Positions 50,417 to 59,793 of a stretch of 59,940 nucleotides of DNA are shown in pieces. Each line of letters starts with the position of its first letter. The first letter of the stretch is position 1. Source of the DNA: Miniimonas arenae (GTDB lineage Bacteria > Actinomycetota > Actinomycetes > Actinomycetales > Beutenbergiaceae); the NCBI RefSeq assembly GCF_006351005.1, contig NZ_VENP01000017.1, forward strand, positions 1 to 59,940, written 5' to 3'. A program made the position numbers and the translations under genes. The notes under the pieces are model-generated. The model made no database searches. It had not been told where the DNA came from and saw nothing but the letters and a program-made list of their open reading frames with translations.

Positions 50417-51859
50417 ATGCCCGACGCGACCCGACCCTGGGTGACCCTCGCCGACGACTCCGCCATCGCCCTCGGCCCGCTGGACGGGCGCTACCGCGGC
50501 GACGTCTCGCCGCTCGTGGACCACCTCTCCGAGGCCGCGCTCAACCGGGCGCGGCTGCACGTCGAGGTCGAGTGGGTGATCCACCTGTGCGCCGCCGGCG
50601 CGATCCCGGGAGCGCCCACGCTGAGCGACGCCGAGGTCACGTACCTGCGCGACGTCGTCGCCACGTTCGGTCCCGCCCAGATCGCCGAGCTCGCCGCGAT
50701 CGAGGCCGAGACCCGGCACGACGTCAAGGCGGTGGAGTACTTCCTCAAGCGCCGCCTGGGCCGCGCCGCCGACGCCCTCGGCGACGGCACCTCGCTACCC
50801 GCGGCGAGCGAGCTCGTGCACATCTTCTGCACGAGCGAGGACGTCAACAACCTCTCCTACGCCCTCACGATCCGCTCCGCGGTGCACGAGGTGTGGCTCC
50901 CGGCGGCCACGGCGCTCGCGGACGCCGTCGCCGACCTCGCGCGCGCCGAGGCCGCCACCCCGATGCTCGCCCGCACGCACGGCCAGCCGGCGACGCCGGT
51001 CACGCTCGGCAAGGAGCTCGCGGTCCTCGCGCACCGGCTGCGCCGCCAGCTCGCCCGGATCGAGAGCGACGAGACGCTCGGCAAGATCAACGGCGCGACG
51101 GGCACCTACGGCGCGCACGCGATCTCGGTGCCCGACACGGACTGGCAGGAGGTCGGGCGCACGTTCGTCGAGGGGCTCGGACTGACGTGGAACCCGCTCA
51201 CCACGCAGATCGAGAGCCACGACTGGCAGGCCGAGCTGTACGCCGACGTCGCGCGGTTCAACCGCGTCCTGCACAACCTGGCCACGGACGTGTGGACCTA
51301 CATCTCGCTCGGCTACTTCGCGCAGCGGCTGTCCGCCCAGGGCTCCACCGGGTCCTCGACCATGCCGCACAAGGTCAACCCGATCCGGTTCGAGAACGCC
51401 GAGGCGAACCTCGAGGTGAGCAACGCGCTGCTGGACAACCTGTCCGCGACGCTCGTCACCTCGCGCCTGCAGCGCGACCTCACCGACTCCTCCAGCCAGC
51501 GCACGATCGGCGTCGCCTTCGGCCACTCGCTCCTCGCGATCGCCAACGTCACGCGCGGCCTCGCGGGCCTGGACGTCGACGCCGCCGCGATGGCGCGCCA
51601 CCTCGACGCCAACTGGGAGGTGCTCGGCGAGGCCGTCCAGTCCGCGATGCGCGCCGCCGGGATCGCCGGCGCGACTGGCATGGCCGACCCCTACGAGCGC
51701 CTCAAGGAGCTCACGCGCGGACGTCGCGTCGACGGCGCCGGTATGCGCGCCTTCATCGCCGACCTCGGCCTGCCGTCCGACGTCGAGCAGCGCCTCCTCG
51801 CGCTGACGCCCGCCTCGTACACGGGGTACGCCGAGCGCCTCGTCGCGCACCTGGACTGA
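50417..51859 (+). CDS. purB: adenylosuccinate lyase
   Basis: A 480-aa enzyme of purine synthesis that cleaves adenylosuccinate to AMP and fumarate and SAICAR to AICAR. The fumarase/ASL signature GSSTMPHKVNPIRFENAEAN is exact, with the catalytic Ser in SSTM. Other marks are LGPLDGRYRGDVSPLVDHLS, RTHGQPATPVTLGKELAVL (catalytic His), and INGATGTYGAH. The protein is the E. coli-like long form. Start ATG 50417 (MPDATRPWVTLADDSAI); an open frame upstream to 50135 runs through repeats and is not used. An unusual tandem duplication lies directly upstream. Confidence 0.96.
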   Translation: MPDATRPWVTLADDSAIALGPLDGRYRGDVSPLVDHLSEAALNRARLHVEVEWVIHLCAAGAIPGAPTLSDAEVTYLRDVVATFGPAQIAELAAIEAETRHDVKAVEYFLKRRLGRAADALGDGTSLPAASELVHIFCTSEDVNNLSYALTIRSAVHEVWLPAATALADAVADLARAEAATPMLARTHGQPATPVTLGKELAVLAHRLRRQLARIESDETLGKINGATGTYGAHAISVPDTDWQEVGRTFVEGLGLTWNPLTTQIESHDWQAELYADVARFNRVLHNLATDVWTYISLGYFAQRLSAQGSTGSSTMPHKVNPIRFENAEANLEVSNALLDNLSATLVTSRLQRDLTDSSSQRTIGVAFGHSLLAIANVTRGLAGLDVDAAAMARHLDANWEVLGEAVQSAMRAAGIAGATGMADPYERLKELTRGRRVDGAGMRAFIADLGLPSDVEQRLLALTPASYTGYAERLVAHLD

Positions 51860-51907
51860 CGCCGGCGCGTCACGCCCGACGGCGAGCCTCGCCTCCGGGC
51901 GGTCGGC

Positions 51908-52990
51908 TCACGCCCGACGGCGCGCACCCCGGCGGGCGGTGGCCACCACGAGTGCGACGATGCCGCCCGCCAGGACGAGCAGTCCGACCACGACGAGCAC
52001 CGGTCCGGCGTAGAACGGTCCGATCATCCGGTCCACCACGACCACGACGTGCTCGCGGTGGTCCCCCGCGCCGTCGGGCGGGGCGTACGTGAAGTCCTCG
52101 ACGATCTCGGTCGCGGGATCGCCGAAGTACTGCTCCTCGGTCGTGACGTACGCCTGGTCGCCGAACGGCTCGGCCCAGGCCGCGAGCGCCGGGTAGCGCG
52201 CCGCGTCGAGCGGCCCCGCGAAGACGACCTCGGACCACAGCGCCGCCTCGTCCGTCCGGTCCATCCGCGTGTCGGCGACGACGTACGTGCGCACCCGCTG
52301 CGGCTGCGCCGCGGCCGCCGACATCCGCATCGGGTAGACGAGCTCGTCCGAGGGGAACGTGAGCTCCAGGGGCGGGAGCTCGCCGTCGAGCGCGTCCTGC
52401 TCCGGGGCGAGGCGGACCGCGACGAACGCCCAGCCCTCCTCGACGTACTCCTGGACCGGCGCGGCGAGCGCGGTCGAGAGCTGGTACCCGTTCTCCGCCA
52501 GCCAGTCGGTGAGCGCCTCCGGGTCGTCGGAGCGGATGCTCGCGGCCTGCAGCGGCCCGAGCGTGACCTCCTCGAACACCTCGACCGGCGAGGCACCGTC
52601 CGGTCCTGCACCCGCACCCGCCGAACCGGCGAGGATCGGCGGGAACCAGCGCGACTCCTGCGTGACCACGGGCGCCGAGAGCTCCTCGAGCGCGTCGAAC
52701 ACGTCCGTCGAGCCCAGCGCGAGCGTCGCCGGCTCGGGCGTGGGCACGAGGAGCGCGGCGTCGGGAGCCTCGCTCACGGCGTCGAGCCCGATCAGCACGC
52801 GCTCGGTCCCGTCGGCGAGCGAGACGACGGCGCGCTCGCGCTGGACGTCCACCGCGTCCTGCGCGACGAACCCCCCGCAGCCGCACGCCGACGCGGGCGG
52901 CGCGACCACCAGTCCGACGGCGAGCACCAGCGTCGCGGTCGAGAGCGCGGCGGTCCGGGGCAACAGAGGGCGGGGCACGCGGCGGGACAC
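51908..52990 (-). CDS. DUF2330 domain-containing exported protein (copy 1, with CGCGG motif)
   Basis: A 360-aa protein. The signal peptide ends PPASA, followed at once by CGCGGFVAQD, the Cys-rich mark of DUF2330 proteins. The domain continues VVSLADGTERVLIGLDAV and LLVPTPEPATLALGSTDVFD; DELVYPMRMSAAAAQPQRVR also lies in it. A C-terminal membrane helix (AGPVLVVVGLLVLAGGIVAL) and RRGARRRA anchor it with the domain outside. The start GTG 52990 has GGAGG upstream. A diverged copy is at 55182-56324. The family has no established function; redox or metal binding through the clustered Cys is inference. Confidence 0.85.
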   Translation of the reverse strand: MSRRVPRPLLPRTAALSTATLVLAVGLVVAPPASACGCGGFVAQDAVDVQRERAVVSLADGTERVLIGLDAVSEAPDAALLVPTPEPATLALGSTDVFDALEELSAPVVTQESRWFPPILAGSAGAGAGPDGASPVEVFEEVTLGPLQAASIRSDDPEALTDWLAENGYQLSTALAAPVQEYVEEGWAFVAVRLAPEQDALDGELPPLELTFPSDELVYPMRMSAAAAQPQRVRTYVVADTRMDRTDEAALWSEVVFAGPLDAARYPALAAWAEPFGDQAYVTTEEQYFGDPATEIVEDFTYAPPDGAGDHREHVVVVVDRMIGPFYAGPVLVVVGLLVLAGGIVALVVATARRGARRRA

Positions 52991-53019
52991 GACGACCTCC
53001 GGGAGGTGAGGGACGGGTG

Positions 53020-54078
53020 CTACCCGAGGTCGAACGTGACGAGGCCCGGGTAGCCCACCGCGGCGTGCCGGAGCGCGTCGATGAGCCCGGTGTAGGTCGA
53101 CCAGGGGGTCTCCTCGTCGCTCCCGTTGCGGCCGAGCGACCAGCTGCGGGTGCCGCCGTCGCTCGCCCGCACGGTCAGCGTGCGGCGGTCGTACGCCGGG
53201 GGCGTGAGCTGGATGGAGCGCAGCGCGGCGAACGGGAGCTGCTCGCCGTCCACGACCAGTAGACCCGCGGAGACGTCGATGCGCTCGGGGACCTTGCGCC
53301 CGGAGCCGCCGGCCCAGTCACGACGTGGCGCGAACGAGCTCGGGGTGGCACCCGCCGGCTGTCCCGCGCCGGGGTGGGGAAAGGCGGGCTGGCCGCCCGG
53401 CTGCTGCTGCGGCGTCGCGCCGGGGGCGGCCCACGGGGCCGCCGCGGGCGACTGGGACTGGGACTGCGACTGGAGCTGCGACTGGAGCTGCGACGCCGGA
53501 GCGCCCCCCGGCGCCGCCCACGGTGCAGCCGGCGCCTGCGCCTGCGACGGCGACGCCGGCACGCCACCCGGCGCGGCCCACGGGGCGGCCGGCGCCTGCG
53601 CCTGAGCGGGCGCATGCGGCACGTCGAGCGGCACGAGGCTCGCGTACAGCTCGTTGAAGTCGTTCTTCGACAGCCCGGGAACGGTGACCTGCACCGGCCT
53701 CGACGCGCCCTGCGGCATCGCCACGAGGCTGCGCACGGCGCCGGTCTTCATCCCGTAGGACCGCTGCTGCGTCACATGCGAGCCGAACCGGGTGGTGGCG
53801 CGGTCGAACTGCTGCCTCACCTTGCTCCCGCGCCGCACCTCGACCGCCGTCGGCGTCACCGCGAGCGAGCGGTTCTGCCACACGAGCGTCCACCAGGCGA
53901 CCAGCGCAACCGGCACGAGTGCGATCAGCAGGGAGATCAGCCGGCGCTGGTTCAGCCCGCCGAGCGAGCGCGGCAGCTCCTGCGGCAGCGCGTTCACGCA
54001 GATCAGGACGATGACGAACGCTCCCGCCACGAGAAGGATCAGCCGCGGCAGGAGCGGCGCCTTGTACACCTTGGTCAT
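53020..54078 (-). CDS. membrane protein with PH-like domains and a Gln/Ser/Ala/Pro linker
   Basis: A 352-aa protein. Two N-terminal membrane helices (LLPRLILLVAGAFVIVLICV; RLISLLIALVPVALVAWWTL) are followed by a first soluble part (LAVTPTAVEVRRGSKVRQQF; SLVAMPQGASRPVQVTVPGL). A repetitive linker (~160-250) has PAAPWAAPGG units repeated three times and a QSQLQSQSQSQSQ tract. The last ~100 residues are sheet-rich (VDGEQLPFAALRSIQLTPPA), like a PH or GRAM-type domain. No enzyme motif. An upstream frame runs to 54396 antisense to the methyltransferase and is not used. Confidence 0.76.
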   Translation of the reverse strand: MTKVYKAPLLPRLILLVAGAFVIVLICVNALPQELPRSLGGLNQRRLISLLIALVPVALVAWWTLVWQNRSLAVTPTAVEVRRGSKVRQQFDRATTRFGSHVTQQRSYGMKTGAVRSLVAMPQGASRPVQVTVPGLSKNDFNELYASLVPLDVPHAPAQAQAPAAPWAAPGGVPASPSQAQAPAAPWAAPGGAPASQLQSQLQSQSQSQSPAAAPWAAPGATPQQQPGGQPAFPHPGAGQPAGATPSSFAPRRDWAGGSGRKVPERIDVSAGLLVVDGEQLPFAALRSIQLTPPAYDRRTLTVRASDGGTRSWSLGRNGSDEETPWSTYTGLIDALRHAAVGYPGLVTFDLG

Positions 54079-54100
54079 CGGGGCAGCGTAGGCCCTGTGG

Positions 54101-55171
54101 TCAGTCCGCCCGCCGGAGCACGAACAGGCGTGGCCGGTGGCCCTTGGCGAAGAACTGCGGCATCGCGACGACCCGCCAGCGCGGATCGTCGGCCAGCACC
54201 GCCTCGAAGCGCCGGATGTCGTGCGTGAGCACCCCGGCACGCACCTCGCGCGTCCCCAGGCGGTCGACGGCGTCCAGCAGGTCCGCGTACAGCGTCGCGT
54301 TGGTCGCGTGCTCGCCCCACAGATCCCCCCAGGGCGGGTTCGCGACGACCGTGGTGAACGCGCCCGCGAGGGTGGGCTCGCCGTCGGGCGTCCCACCGTC
54401 TCGAGCGAGCGCGGCGACGTCGCTCACGCGCGTCTCGACCCGGCCGCGCACGCGGGCGCCCCGCAGGTGCCGCTGCGTGGTGTCGATCGCGTGCGCCGAG
54501 GCGTCGGCGGCGAGCAGCCGAGCCGCGGGTCCGCGCGCCATCCGCTCGATGAGCAGGGTCCCGGAGCCGCACATGAGGTCGGCGAACGCGTCCGACGGCG
54601 AGACCCCCAGCTCGTCGACCGCCGCCGCCGCGATGGTCGCGTTGAGCGCGCCGGGGTAGGACTCGGTGCGCCAGGCGCGCGTCGCCAGCGGGCGGGGGGT
54701 CGTGCGCACGAGAAGCTCCCACCCTCGATCAGGCGCACGCCGGACGCGGACGACGAGGTCGCCGTCGTCGTCGTCGACGGGCACGTCGGCGAGCTCGGCG
54801 AGCTCGGTCGCCAGGCGCCGCATCTCGGGCGTGTGCGCGCCCGCGGCCTCGAGGCGCAGGCCGTGGAAGCGCACGCGGGGGCGCTGCCAGGCGATCGCCT
54901 CGAGGGCCTCGGCGAAGGCGCGAACCGCGGCGGTGGCGAGCAGGCCGGTGGGGCGGGGGGCGGGGGAGGTGACGACGAGGAACGCGGCGACCACGGTGCG
55001 CAGAGCCTGGAGCGCAGCCATCGTCTGAGCCGAGCGCGGGAGGGTCACGCGCAGCTCCTCGGCCGTCGCGACCGGTGTCCCGGTGGGTTGCGGCTCCCAC
55101 CCGAGCCGCTCGAGCTCGCGCTGCGCGGCCGGGGCCACACCCGCGAGCACCGTGAGCACGACCTCGGTCAC
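54101..55171 (-). CDS. UPF0020/RlmL-like RNA (guanine or adenine-N) methyltransferase
   Basis: A 356-aa enzyme. The SAM-binding domain has DLMCGSGTLLIERMA (motif I, DxxCGSGT) and a second strand AADASAHAIDTTQRHLRGAR. The catalytic NPPW appears in TVVANPPWGDLWGEHATNAT. The N-terminal ~150 residues carry a THUMP-like/ferredoxin-like domain (VLTVLAGVAPAAQRELERLG; LVVRVRRAPDRGWELLVRTT). The combination fits RlmL/Trm14-type N2-guanosine methyltransferases acting on rRNA or tRNA. GTG 55171 is the start; 10 bp separate it from the upstream DUF2330 gene. Confidence 0.85.
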   Translation of the reverse strand: MTEVVLTVLAGVAPAAQRELERLGWEPQPTGTPVATAEELRVTLPRSAQTMAALQALRTVVAAFLVVTSPAPRPTGLLATAAVRAFAEALEAIAWQRPRVRFHGLRLEAAGAHTPEMRRLATELAELADVPVDDDDGDLVVRVRRAPDRGWELLVRTTPRPLATRAWRTESYPGALNATIAAAAVDELGVSPSDAFADLMCGSGTLLIERMARGPAARLLAADASAHAIDTTQRHLRGARVRGRVETRVSDVAALARDGGTPDGEPTLAGAFTTVVANPPWGDLWGEHATNATLYADLLDAVDRLGTREVRAGVLTHDIRRFEAVLADDPRWRVVAMPQFFAKGHRPRLFVLRRAD

Positions 55172-55181
55172 GTCCTCGGGA

Positions 55182-56324
55182 CTACCGCTCGTCGTCGCGT
55201 GCCTGCAGGACGCGGGACACGACGATCCCGACGATCGCGAGCACGACCATGCCGCCGAACACGAGCACGGGACCGGCCGGCATGCCGAGGAGGATCTTGC
55301 GCTCGGCCACCGTGACCGGCTCGGGCGTGACGTCGCCGTAGCCCGAGGTGGCGAACCGGATGTCGGAGGAGATCCGGGAGGGGCTGGTGAAGGTCTGGTC
55401 CACGGCCGTGATGTAGCCGCTGCCGCCGAGCGGGTCGAGCCACGGCGCGAGCCCCGGCTCGACGGAGGTGCTCACGGCGCCCGCGAAGGAGACCTTGGAC
55501 AGGCCACGCATCGGGTCGGTGCGGTCGAGCCGCTCGGCGCCGAGGACGTAGGTGCGCAGCTCGAGCGCGTCGCTGCTGTCGGCGGACAGCAGCATCGGGT
55601 AGACCAGCTCCCCCGTGGGGAAGACGAGCTCGACGGCGGGCAGACGCGCCTCGACCGTGCGGTCGTCCGCCGCGGTGCCGTCCGCGAGGTCGCCCGCTCC
55701 GGTCGGGCTCGCCGTGAACCCGATCGCGGTGAAGTGCCAGCCGCCGGCCGCGTACGCGTTGATGGCGTTGAGCATCCCCTGCGAGACGGCGTAGCCCCGA
55801 GCGGTGAACCACCCGGCCACGTCGTTGCCGCCCGCGGGGCCCAGGCCGTACACCCCGCCCGTCTCGTCGGCGACGAGCGGGAGCACCGGCTGATCGCCCG
55901 GGTCGACCTCGTCGGCGGCTCCGGAGAAGCTCTCCAGGTCCGGCCACCACCGCTCCTCGACGATCTCCACCGGCGCCGTGGCGGACCGGAACGCGTCCAG
56001 CAGGGAGTCGTCGGCCAGCGGCGTCACGGTCGGCTGGGAGGGGGTCGCGACCAGCAGCATCCCGCCGGTGCCGGCGTCCAGCTCGCCCGTGACGTTGAGA
56101 TCGATGACCAGGTGCTCGTTGCCGTCGACGAGGGCCATCGCGGCCTCCTGGCGGATCACGCCGAGCTCGCCGGCGGTGGTGGTGACGCCGCCCGCTGCCG
56201 CGGCGGGGCCGGCGAGCGAGCCGCCGAGGACGGCGACGGCGCCGGCGACGGCCGCCGCACGCGCGATCCCGTTCGGGCGCCGCGCGCGAGAGACACGGGC
56301 TGCAGCGGCGCGGCGGGCTGTCAT
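55182..56324 (-). CDS. DUF2330 domain-containing exported protein (copy 2, without the Cys motif)
   Basis: A 380-aa relative of the protein at 51908-52990. A signal peptide (RAAAVAGAVAVLGGSLAGPA) and GGVTTTAGELGVIRQEAAMA replace the CGCGG sequence: no cysteine follows the signal. Shared landmarks include LLVATPSQPTVTPLADDSLL, ELVYPMLLSADSSDALELRT and YVLGAERLDRTDP. The C-terminal helix is GPVLVFGGMVVLAIVGIVVS. The loss of cysteines suggests that the two copies have diverged in function. ATG 56324 with the divergent copper operon upstream. Confidence 0.8.
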   Translation of the reverse strand: MTARRAAAARVSRARRPNGIARAAAVAGAVAVLGGSLAGPAAAAGGVTTTAGELGVIRQEAAMALVDGNEHLVIDLNVTGELDAGTGGMLLVATPSQPTVTPLADDSLLDAFRSATAPVEIVEERWWPDLESFSGAADEVDPGDQPVLPLVADETGGVYGLGPAGGNDVAGWFTARGYAVSQGMLNAINAYAAGGWHFTAIGFTASPTGAGDLADGTAADDRTVEARLPAVELVFPTGELVYPMLLSADSSDALELRTYVLGAERLDRTDPMRGLSKVSFAGAVSTSVEPGLAPWLDPLGGSGYITAVDQTFTSPSRISSDIRFATSGYGDVTPEPVTVAERKILLGMPAGPVLVFGGMVVLAIVGIVVSRVLQARDDER

Positions 56325-56470
56325 GCGGACACGCTATTGGACGTCACAGGTGGGCCCGAACCGCAGCCGAGGCGGCCTCAGGATCTTCACCAAATCGTGA
56401 CGGCTGCCGCCCGAGGACGCGGATCGGGCGCCGGCGGCCGGCCGTTCGCGCCCGCCGGCGCCCTTGAACA

Positions 56471-56487
56471 ATACCCCTGGGGGGTAT
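56471..56487. promoter_or_regulatory. CsoR-type operator ATACCCC-TGG-GGGGTAT over the copper operon promoter
   Basis: A perfect 7+3+7 palindrome of the TACCCC/GGGGTA type known for CsoR repressors lies 28-44 bp before ATG 56515. TTGAAC (56464-56469) with TACGGT (56487-56492), 17 bp apart, forms a plausible promoter that the operator overlaps. Copper(I) binding by CsoR would release it. Confidence 0.88.
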
Positions 56488-56514
56488 ACGGTGAACGGGA
56501 GCGAAGGAGGTCCG

Positions 56515-56796
56515 ATGCCCGGTTACAGCGGCACCAAGGACGAGTACACCCGCCGCATGCGTCGCATCGAGGGCCAGGTGCGCGGGATCGCCCGGATGAT
56601 CGAGGAGGACGTGTACTGCATCGACGTGCTCACGCAGGTCGCCGCGGTGACGAAGGCGCTCCAGGCGGTGAGCCTCGGCCTCGTCGAGGACCACCTCGGT
56701 CACTGCGTCGTCGAGGCGGCGCGCCACTCCACCGCCGACGGCGAGGCGAAGGTCCGCGAGGCGGCCGACGCCATCGCGCGGCTCGTCCGGAGCTGA
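56515..56796 (+). CDS. csoR: copper-sensing repressor CsoR
   Basis: A 93-aa all-helical metalloregulator. The copper ligands are Cys35 (EEDVYCIDVLTQ), His60 and Cys64 (VEDHLGHCVVEAA), the invariant C-H-C set of CsoR. YTRRMRRIEGQVRGIARMIE is the conserved DNA-binding first helix. ATG 56515 has GGAGG at the proper distance; an upstream in-frame ATG at 56464 would read through the operator and is rejected. It is first in the csoR-copZ-copA operon, under autorepression through the 56471-56487 box. Confidence 0.95.
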   Translation: MPGYSGTKDEYTRRMRRIEGQVRGIARMIEEDVYCIDVLTQVAAVTKALQAVSLGLVEDHLGHCVVEAARHSTADGEAKVREAADAIARLVRS

Positions 56797-56854
56797 CGCG
56801 ACCACCCCCACCGGCACACCCGCACAGAACCATCCCCACGAACAGGAGCACATC

Positions 56855-57232
56855 GTGTCCACCACCCTCACCACCCTCGACGTCACCGGCATGACCTGCG
56901 GCCACTGCGTGAGCGCCGTGACCAAGGAGCTCGAGACGGTCGACGGCGTCACCCGCGTCAGCGTCGAGCTGCACAACGGGGGCACGTCCCGCGTCACCCT
57001 GCTGTCCTCCGAGCCGCTGCCGGAGGACGCCCTGCGCAGCGCGGTCGACGAGGCCGGCTACGACGTGACCGGCGTGGACGTGCGCACCCCCGAGGAGGAG
57101 TTCGCGCAGCTCGCCGACGCGCGCGAGGAGGTCTACGGCACCGCCGACGGCGGCCAGGGACCGCAGCGCGTCGAGCTCACCACGCGCGAGGCGGTCGAGC
57201 GCGGCGAAGGGGCTGACGGGAGCACGGTATGA
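56855..57232 (+). CDS. copZ: copper chaperone (HMA domain) with C-terminal extension
   Basis: The first ~68 residues are a standard HMA fold with copper-binding [13 protein letters not shown] (MxCxxC). It would pass Cu(I) to CopA. The remaining ~57 residues ([20 protein letters not shown], then charged sequence) are an extension not present in typical CopZ proteins (~68 aa); it may fold as a helix. GTG 56855 with AGGAG upstream is the start. The stop overlaps the copA start (ATGA). Confidence 0.92.
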   Translation: MSTTLTTLDVTGMTCGHCVSAVTKELETVDGVTRVSVELHNGGTSRVTLLSSEPLPEDALRSAVDEAGYDVTGVDVRTPEEEFAQLADAREEVYGTADGGQGPQRVELTTREAVERGEGADGSTV

Positions 57233-59787
57233 CGACCCACGCCGACCCGCACTCGTCCCTCGGGACCAGCTCCGCGACCGCCGCCGAGCCGGCGCCGGTC
57301 GCCGAGGTCGAGCTCGCCGTCGAGGGCATGACGTGCGCGAGCTGCGTCGCACGCGTCGAGCGCAAGCTGGGCCGCCTGCCCGGCGTGAGCGCCGAGGTGA
57401 ACCTCGCGCTCGAGACGGCGCACGTGGTGCTCACCGCACCGACCGACGACGCCGCCCTCCTGCGCGCCGTCGAGTCCGCGGGCTACACCGCGCGCGTCAC
57501 CGAGCGCACCGACCTCGTCGATGGTGCGCACGACCACCCGCACGCCGGGCACGACCACGCGCACGCGCACACGGCCGACGGCGAGCGGGCCGCGAGCGCC
57601 GACGTGGAGCACGCGCTCTCGGGCCACGGCGACCACGCCGGCCACACGGGCGACGCCGACACCTCGGCCCCGACGCCCGACCGCGGCCACGTCCTGCGGC
57701 CCCGGCTGATCGCCTCGGCGATCCTCGCGGTGCCGGTCGTCGCGCTCTCGATGGTGCCCGCCCTCCAGTTCGCCGGCTGGCAGTGGCTCGTCGCGGCGCT
57801 CGCCCTGCCGGTCGTGACGTGGGGCGCCTGGCCGTTCCACACCGCCGCGTTCCGCGCGGCGCGCCACGGGTCCTCGACGATGGACACGCTGGTCTCGCTC
57901 GGCGTCGTGGCGGCGACGCTCTGGTCGCTCTGGGCCCTGCTGCTCGGCGGCGCCGGCGAGATCGGCATGCGCATGACGCCGACGCTGATCCCGCGGTTCA
58001 GCGACGCGCACGGCGCGGGCCCGGAGCTGTACTTCGAGGTCGCCGCCGTCGTGACGACGTTCCTGCTCGCGGGGCGGTACGCGGAGTTCCGCGCGCGCCG
58101 CGCCTCGGGCGACGCGCTGCGGTCGCTGCTCGAGCTCGGCGCGAAGGACGCGACGCTCGTCGTCGTCGGACCCGACGGCGCGCGGACGGAGCGCTCCGTG
58201 CCCGCGGCGTCGCTCGCCGTCGGCGACCTGTTCCTCGTCCGGCCGGGCGAGAAGGTCGCGACCGACGGCGAGGTGGTCGAGGGCACGTCCGCCGTCGACG
58301 CCTCGCTGCTCACGGGTGAGCCGGTGCCGGTGGACGTCGGGCCGGGCGACGCCGTGACCGGCGCGACCGTGAACACCGCGGGCGCGCTGCTGGTGCGCGC
58401 GACGCGCGTGGGCAAGGACACCGCCCTGGCGCGGATCGGCCGGCTCGTCACCCGTGCGCAGACCGGCAAGGCGCCGGTGCAGCGGCTCGCGGACCGCATC
58501 TCGGCCGTCTTCGTGCCGGTGGTGATCGCGATCGCGCTGGTCACGCTCGGGGTGTGGCTTGCCGTCGGGGCCGCGTCCGGCGGCCTGGACACGGACGAGG
58601 TGCAGGCGGCGTTCACGGCCGCCGTGGCCGTCCTCATCATCGCGTGCCCGTGCGCGCTCGGCCTGGCGACGCCCACGGCGCTGCTGGTCGGGACGGGTCG
58701 GGGCGCCCAGCTCGGCGTCCTCATCAAGGGTCCGGAGATCCTCGAGGCGACCCGCCGGGTCGACGTCGCCGTGCTGGACAAGACGGGGACGCTCACGCAG
58801 GGCCGGATGAGCCTGACCGAGGTCGTGCCCACGGAGGGCGCCGAGTCGGAGGTCGTGCTCGCCGTCGCCGGCGCGGTCGAGGCCTCGTCCGAGCACCCGA
58901 TCGCGCGTGCGATCACGGCGGCCGCGCGCTCGGCCGCGACGCAGTCGGGGTCCGCTTCGCGCGCGCTGCCCGAGGTCACCGACTTCCGCAACGAGGCCGG
59001 GTTCGGCGTGCGCGCGAGCGTCACGCTGGACGGCGTCGTGCGGCCCGTGGTGGTCGGGCGGCCCTCGTGGGTCGCCGGCCAGGGCGGCGGGTCGGGTACG
59101 GACGCTGTGGCCGACGCGTCCCGTGCCGACGCGGTGCGCGACGCCGTCGCGCGCCTCGAGGCCACGGGCGCGACCACGGTGGTGGTCGCGTGGGCGGACG
59201 CCGCCTCCGACGCGAGCGCCGGCGCGCCGATCGTGCGCGGCGTGCTCGCGCTGGCCGATGCGCTCAAGCCGACGTCGCGCGAGGCGGTCGAGGAGCTCCG
59301 GGCGCTCGGCATCACGCCGGTGCTGCTCACGGGCGACCAGGAGGCGGCCGCGCGTGCGGTCGCGGCGGAGGTCGGCATCGACGAGGTCATCTCGGGCGTG
59401 CTGCCCGAGGGCAAGGTCGAGCAGGTGCAGCGACTGCAGGCGCAGGGGCGCGTGGTGGCGATGGTGGGCGACGGCGTCAACGACGCCGCCGCCCTGGCGC
59501 AGGCCGACCTCGGGCTCGCGATGGGCACCGGGACGGACGTCGCGATCGAGGCCAGCGACCTCACGCTCGTGCGCGGCGACCTGCGCGCCGCGCCGACGGC
59601 GATCGCCCTGTCCCGCGCGACGTTGCGGATCATCCAGCAGAACCTCTTCTGGGCGTTCGCGTACAACGTCGCGGCGATCCCGCTCGCGGCGCTCGGACTG
59701 CTCAACCCGATGATCGCGGGTGCGGCGATGGCCGCCAGCTCGGTGATCGTGGTGGGCAACTCGCTGCGGCTGCGCCGCGCCCCCTGA
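57229..59787 (+). CDS. copA: copper-translocating P1B-type ATPase
   Basis: An 852-aa Cu(I) export pump in the cell membrane. An N-terminal HMA domain has GMTCASC (Cys36 and Cys39). A His-rich stretch at about 100-135 ([15 protein letters not shown] and later HGDHAGH) may buffer metal. CPC in [12 protein letters not shown] (Cys473, Cys475) marks copper transport. DKTGTLTQG carries the phosphorylated Asp517. [20 protein letters not shown] is the hinge motif. Eight membrane helices fit P1B-1 topology. It is last in csoR-copZ-copA. Confidence 0.96.
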   Translation: MTTHADPHSSLGTSSATAAEPAPVAEVELAVEGMTCASCVARVERKLGRLPGVSAEVNLALETAHVVLTAPTDDAALLRAVESAGYTARVTERTDLVDGAHDHPHAGHDHAHAHTADGERAASADVEHALSGHGDHAGHTGDADTSAPTPDRGHVLRPRLIASAILAVPVVALSMVPALQFAGWQWLVAALALPVVTWGAWPFHTAAFRAARHGSSTMDTLVSLGVVAATLWSLWALLLGGAGEIGMRMTPTLIPRFSDAHGAGPELYFEVAAVVTTFLLAGRYAEFRARRASGDALRSLLELGAKDATLVVVGPDGARTERSVPAASLAVGDLFLVRPGEKVATDGEVVEGTSAVDASLLTGEPVPVDVGPGDAVTGATVNTAGALLVRATRVGKDTALARIGRLVTRAQTGKAPVQRLADRISAVFVPVVIAIALVTLGVWLAVGAASGGLDTDEVQAAFTAAVAVLIIACPCALGLATPTALLVGTGRGAQLGVLIKGPEILEATRRVDVAVLDKTGTLTQGRMSLTEVVPTEGAESEVVLAVAGAVEASSEHPIARAITAAARSAATQSGSASRALPEVTDFRNEAGFGVRASVTLDGVVRPVVVGRPSWVAGQGGGSGTDAVADASRADAVRDAVARLEATGATTVVVAWADAASDASAGAPIVRGVLALADALKPTSREAVEELRALGITPVLLTGDQEAAARAVAAEVGIDEVISGVLPEGKVEQVQRLQAQGRVVAMVGDGVNDAAALAQADLGLAMGTGTDVAIEASDLTLVRGDLRAAPTAIALSRATLRIIQQNLFWAFAYNVAAIPLAALGLLNPMIAGAAMAASSVIVVGNSLRLRRAP

Positions 59788-59793
59788 CGCCGG

